DNA from: Lineus longissimus
Taxonomy: Eukaryota > Nemertea > Pilidiophora > Heteronemertea > Lineidae
Direction of reading: 5' to 3'
Assembly: GCF_910592395.1 (NCBI RefSeq)
Contig: NC_088312.1
Coordinates: 12,710,001 to 12,774,000 of the forward strand
Length of the DNA stretch: 64,000 nt
How positions within the stretch are numbered: the stretch's first letter is position 1; the number at the start of each line of letters is the position of its first letter. The translations under genes and the position numbers were made by a program. A model generated the notes under the pieces. It searched no databases. It saw nothing but the letters and a program-made list of their open reading frames with translations, and was not told the origin of the DNA. Below, in pieces: positions 61,617 through 64,000 of the stretch.

Positions 61617-61849
61617 ATTGTGAGCGGATCACCAGCCGGGATATGGTCAGGATGATCAGCCTCGGCTGGGAAAGGGTCACAAAACAGACGATTATGAAGG
61701 GTTGGAGAGCCAGTGGCCTAGTTCCTGAGGACGATGACGAAGTCGGGGAGGGGGTAGAGATGGTAAATGATGAGCTTGAGCAGTTTGTTGAGGGGATTGA
61801 GTTTTTGGAAGGAGAAGAGGATGATGATGTTATTGATGATGACGTGTAA

Positions 61850-62070
61850 ATCCCGTTTGGATAATAAAATTGATTGGTAAATTGATAAGTAAATCTGTTC
61901 TTTAATTTATTCGTTGACAGCAAGACTTCTTTATTGGGACATTCTGCAGACCCATGAAGCTGGCTTTATCATAGACCCTAGATTAGAAATTTCTGGTCAA
62001 CCGACACTATAGGCATACGATGAGGACGCTAGTTGTATTACTTTCATTCATTCAGTACAGGACTACCCTG
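61850..62070. other. Downstream of the transposase; nothing recognised
   Basis: No terminal repeat of the pogo-type element was found here. Confidence 0.3.
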
Positions 62071-62074
62071 TATA

Positions 62075-62225
62075 GTACCCCCAGGTATATGGCACGGCTT
62101 AACCCGCCGGCCATGAGGGAATTCCTTTATGGCCCAGTGGTTGGCGCGTTGGCCCCAGAGTGGAAGTTAAGCAACGTTGAGCGCGGTCAACCTTTGGATC
62201 GGTGACCGGCGCGTACAATACATAC
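62075..62225 (+). repeat. SINE head with tRNA-type A box fused to 5S rRNA-type promoter
   Basis: ATGGCCCAGTGGTTGGCGCG resembles a tRNA A box, and about 30 bp later the sequence GAAGTTAAGCAACGTTGAGC, then GGTCAACCTTTGGATCGGTG and ACCG, follows the internal control region of 5S rRNA (AGTTAAGC...GGATGGGTGACCG). It is not an intact 5S gene: the 5' and 3' stems are missing. A chimeric SINE head is the best explanation. Confidence 0.65.
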
Positions 62226-63094
62226 CCCATGTCAATGTTCATGTCTTTTATCCACCTACGTGGAAGGCATTGGCATTGCCCATGAAAAGGGAGTCAATTA
62301 TCAGCTGTGACTGTTCTTTCTAATGTTCGCCTGCCACCAGTAAAATCGGCCTATTCATTTGGACTTAGTCATTTTACGATTCAGCCACGCTCGGTTAAGT
62401 GGGAGAAGACAGTATATACTTGGAGATAGATCGCAACACAAATGGATTCTTTACTATGAAATATCAAATATCGACCTGTATTGATGCCAGTGGTCGACGC
62501 GCAGCCATGTTATACATTATTGTTCATTGGTGCCTCAGGCAAATTTACGGTACACAAAAATATGTTTTTTTTGATTTGATGCAATGTACAACCTGAATAG
62601 CCCTTCTATTTTCAATAAAAAAACGTTTTAAATACAACCAATCGCTTTATGATACAGATCGAGTATGTTTAATCATCACTATTCTGGAAGATACAAGTAG
62701 GCCTATTGCCATTCATGGCGTCTCCCGGTTATTTGATGATGCTGTAGTCCAGGTAAACTCGACCGTATCCGTCGCGCAGCGGAGGGTCGAGGAAGCCTCG
62801 TTATTTTACCCGAGGCTAGCATACATTTTCAGTGCATACCGTGGATGCACTGTCATACCGAGTGCTCTGGTATAGCAGATTATCAACTCGGATCGAGGTT
62901 ATCCATCCTACAGAAAAACACGTGACCGGGGACACCAGACGCTTACGCCCCCAAATCGAGTTTATGACGAGAGAATGTCAAGTACCAGTCGATGTAAAGA
63001 GTGAATTGAGGAGACTGGTGAAAGAGTCCAATGATGTTGACACACGATTCATCTGCTACAATTGATGCTGTTCTCTCCGACAGTCACTTTGATC
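62226..63094. other. Intergenic, upstream of LamG copy 2
   Basis: Only short frames. The promoter of the downstream gene should lie in the right part; nothing specific is seen. Confidence 0.35.
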
Positions 63095-64000
63095 ATGACT
63101 AAAAGTTGGGTCTACATTTTAGAAGTAATGGCACTGGTTGTTCTTTATTTGCAACGGTTTTTGGGCCTTGTAATTACGTCCCGAGGTAAGTGCGATCGGA
63201 GCGTTTGCTGGTTTTTTATCGAGGAATGCCATTTAGGAGAATGTCGGGTGGACATTGTGATTGTGATTATTGTGATTATTTCAACATGGAATTAACCCAT
63301 ACAGGCCAATCTGTCAATGAAGAGATATTCACGCTTCTATACTTTTGAAATAATAGACTTCCGGAAAAATCTGGACAACTGCTGCACATCTGCTTATCGG
63401 ACTTTGCCAAAATGTCAAGTTTGCACCGTCCCTTATGAATTTAAACAATGAAAATAAAGATGATTTTGCAGCGGAATTCCTTCGTTTACCACGGTAATCT
63501 ATTTATTGACAACAAAGCCACTACAGCTAAAAAACAAACCCAAAACAAGCTCAAGAAACGTAGCGTACAGACGACCATAGTTCGGACAAAACTATCGGTT
63601 CATGTTTAAAAGTATATAGCTTTGATGTCAGCAGCAGGTATATTTGAAAGTAAAAATAGCTAAATCACTGCTTCTTCGCCAATAAATGCTCATAATGACC
63701 TACACCATTCCATTCAACAGGTGCCTTTTATCCTGCCCCAATCGCTTTCCTGCCAATGAACAAAATCACCAGAGAAAAGGATGTTTCGGGAAATGGTAAC
63801 CACGCTATATTCAGCGACGTCACACTTACCCAAGGTCCAAATGGAGAAACAAATTACGCGTACGAACTAAAAGGAACCGTTTCTTCTCACATTACGATTA
63901 AGCATACAGAAGCACTGGACATTGGATTGAAGGGGACACTGACAATTGCTGCTTTCATTAGACCTAAACGTCTTCCCAGGGCCCCTATTTTAGAATTTAA
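63095..64000 (+). CDS. Secreted LamG protein, copy 2 (exons 1 and partial 2, cut by window edge)
   Basis: Exon 1 (63095-63185) encodes a hydrophobic leader: MTKSWVYILEVMALVVLYLQ, then RFLGLVITSR and donor GAG|GTAAGT. Exon 2 begins at 63721 after CATTCAACAG and continues to the edge. It matches copy 1 almost residue for residue (AFYPAPIAFLPMNKITREKD; DIGLKGTLTIAAFIRPKR). The phase-1 joint is conserved. Sequence similarity extends ~130 bp upstream of exon 2 (TCGGACAAAACTATCG and CACTGCTTCTT words), showing a local duplication that included the intron end. The leader exons of the two copies are unrelated in sequence, so either exon 1 diverged quickly or it was acquired separately. Confidence 0.8.

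Larger units (their letters stand above)
58509..61849 (+). pseudogene. pogo/Tigger-like transposase gene, split by a Harbinger-like insertion
   Basis: A Tc1/mariner-pogo transposase. Exons: 58509-58940, 59197-59414, 59507-59873 and 60110-60410, then 61620-61849 after the insertion; borders are GT-AG and phases join. Exon 1 holds an acidic (GAT)n-coded run and a helix-turn-helix (YSLNQKIDLIETYQ). Exon 2 has the CENP-B-type domain (EMDNNLNTWFLERRRLGFPV). Exons 3-4 form the DDE core: KGNPKLGCRVTL, GLAPDGDVIRQLQADAPDN, LLLLDRYPAH and CTSLLQPLDLTVNRSFK. The expected first catalytic aspartate in the NMDET context is asparagine here (NMNETFVLFDM, about 59638). The C-terminus (TKQTIMKGWRASGLVP plus acidic tail) follows the insertion. 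The D-to-N change and the 1.2-kb insertion make it inactive. Confidence 0.85.

Noticed and set aside
62075-62225. A tRNA gene or an intact 5S rRNA gene
   Set aside because: No cloverleaf with matching acceptor stem, and the terminal stems of 5S are missing; a SINE head fits better.
1-64000. CRISPR array or prokaryotic operon
   Set aside because: The regular repeats are satellites without unique spacers of constant length, and the genes are split by introns.

Overview
The window looks like nuclear DNA from an invertebrate animal, probably marine. Genes are split by GT-AG introns and separated by large stretches of short inverted-repeat transposons and satellites. The conserved genes are animal-type (BLOC1S3, SNIP1, an Xaa-Pro aminopeptidase). 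I cannot name the species. Nothing in the window looks prokaryotic or viral.

Left part (1-13 kb): the 5' half of an Xaa-Pro aminopeptidase gene on the minus strand. Eleven coding exons can be assembled with matching splice phases; the metallopeptidase half lies beyond the left edge. Its introns hold mobile elements and three decayed copies of one exon boundary.

Centre-left (13-32 kb): almost gene-free. It is filled with nested foldback elements, inverted-repeat transposons with readable target duplications, and a ~3.1 kb block of three ~1 kb G-rich tandem units. One small acidic ORF here is interrupted by a 943-bp element with a 9-bp target duplication, and a second element sits next to its 5' end.

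Centre (32.5-46.3 kb): three genes. An intronless-CDS IFIT-like TPR protein with a C-terminal TIR-like region (941 aa) lies on the plus strand. BLOC1S3 (minus, six coding exons including a 20-nt microexon) and SNIP1 (plus, three exons, FHA domain) are head to head with 379 bp between their start codons, suggesting a shared promoter. A 730-bp element begins 16 bp after the SNIP1 stop codon.

Right part (49-64 kb): a secreted LamG + PAN-like protein gene, and a second copy of its first two exons at the right edge. Between them are a LINE relic in an intron, an 81-bp satellite, a pogo/Tigger-type transposase gene split by a Harbinger-like insertion, and a chimeric tRNA/5S-type SINE fragment. The LamG exon of copy 1 carries two compensating frameshifts. 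All gene identities come from motifs recognised by eye; no search was run.
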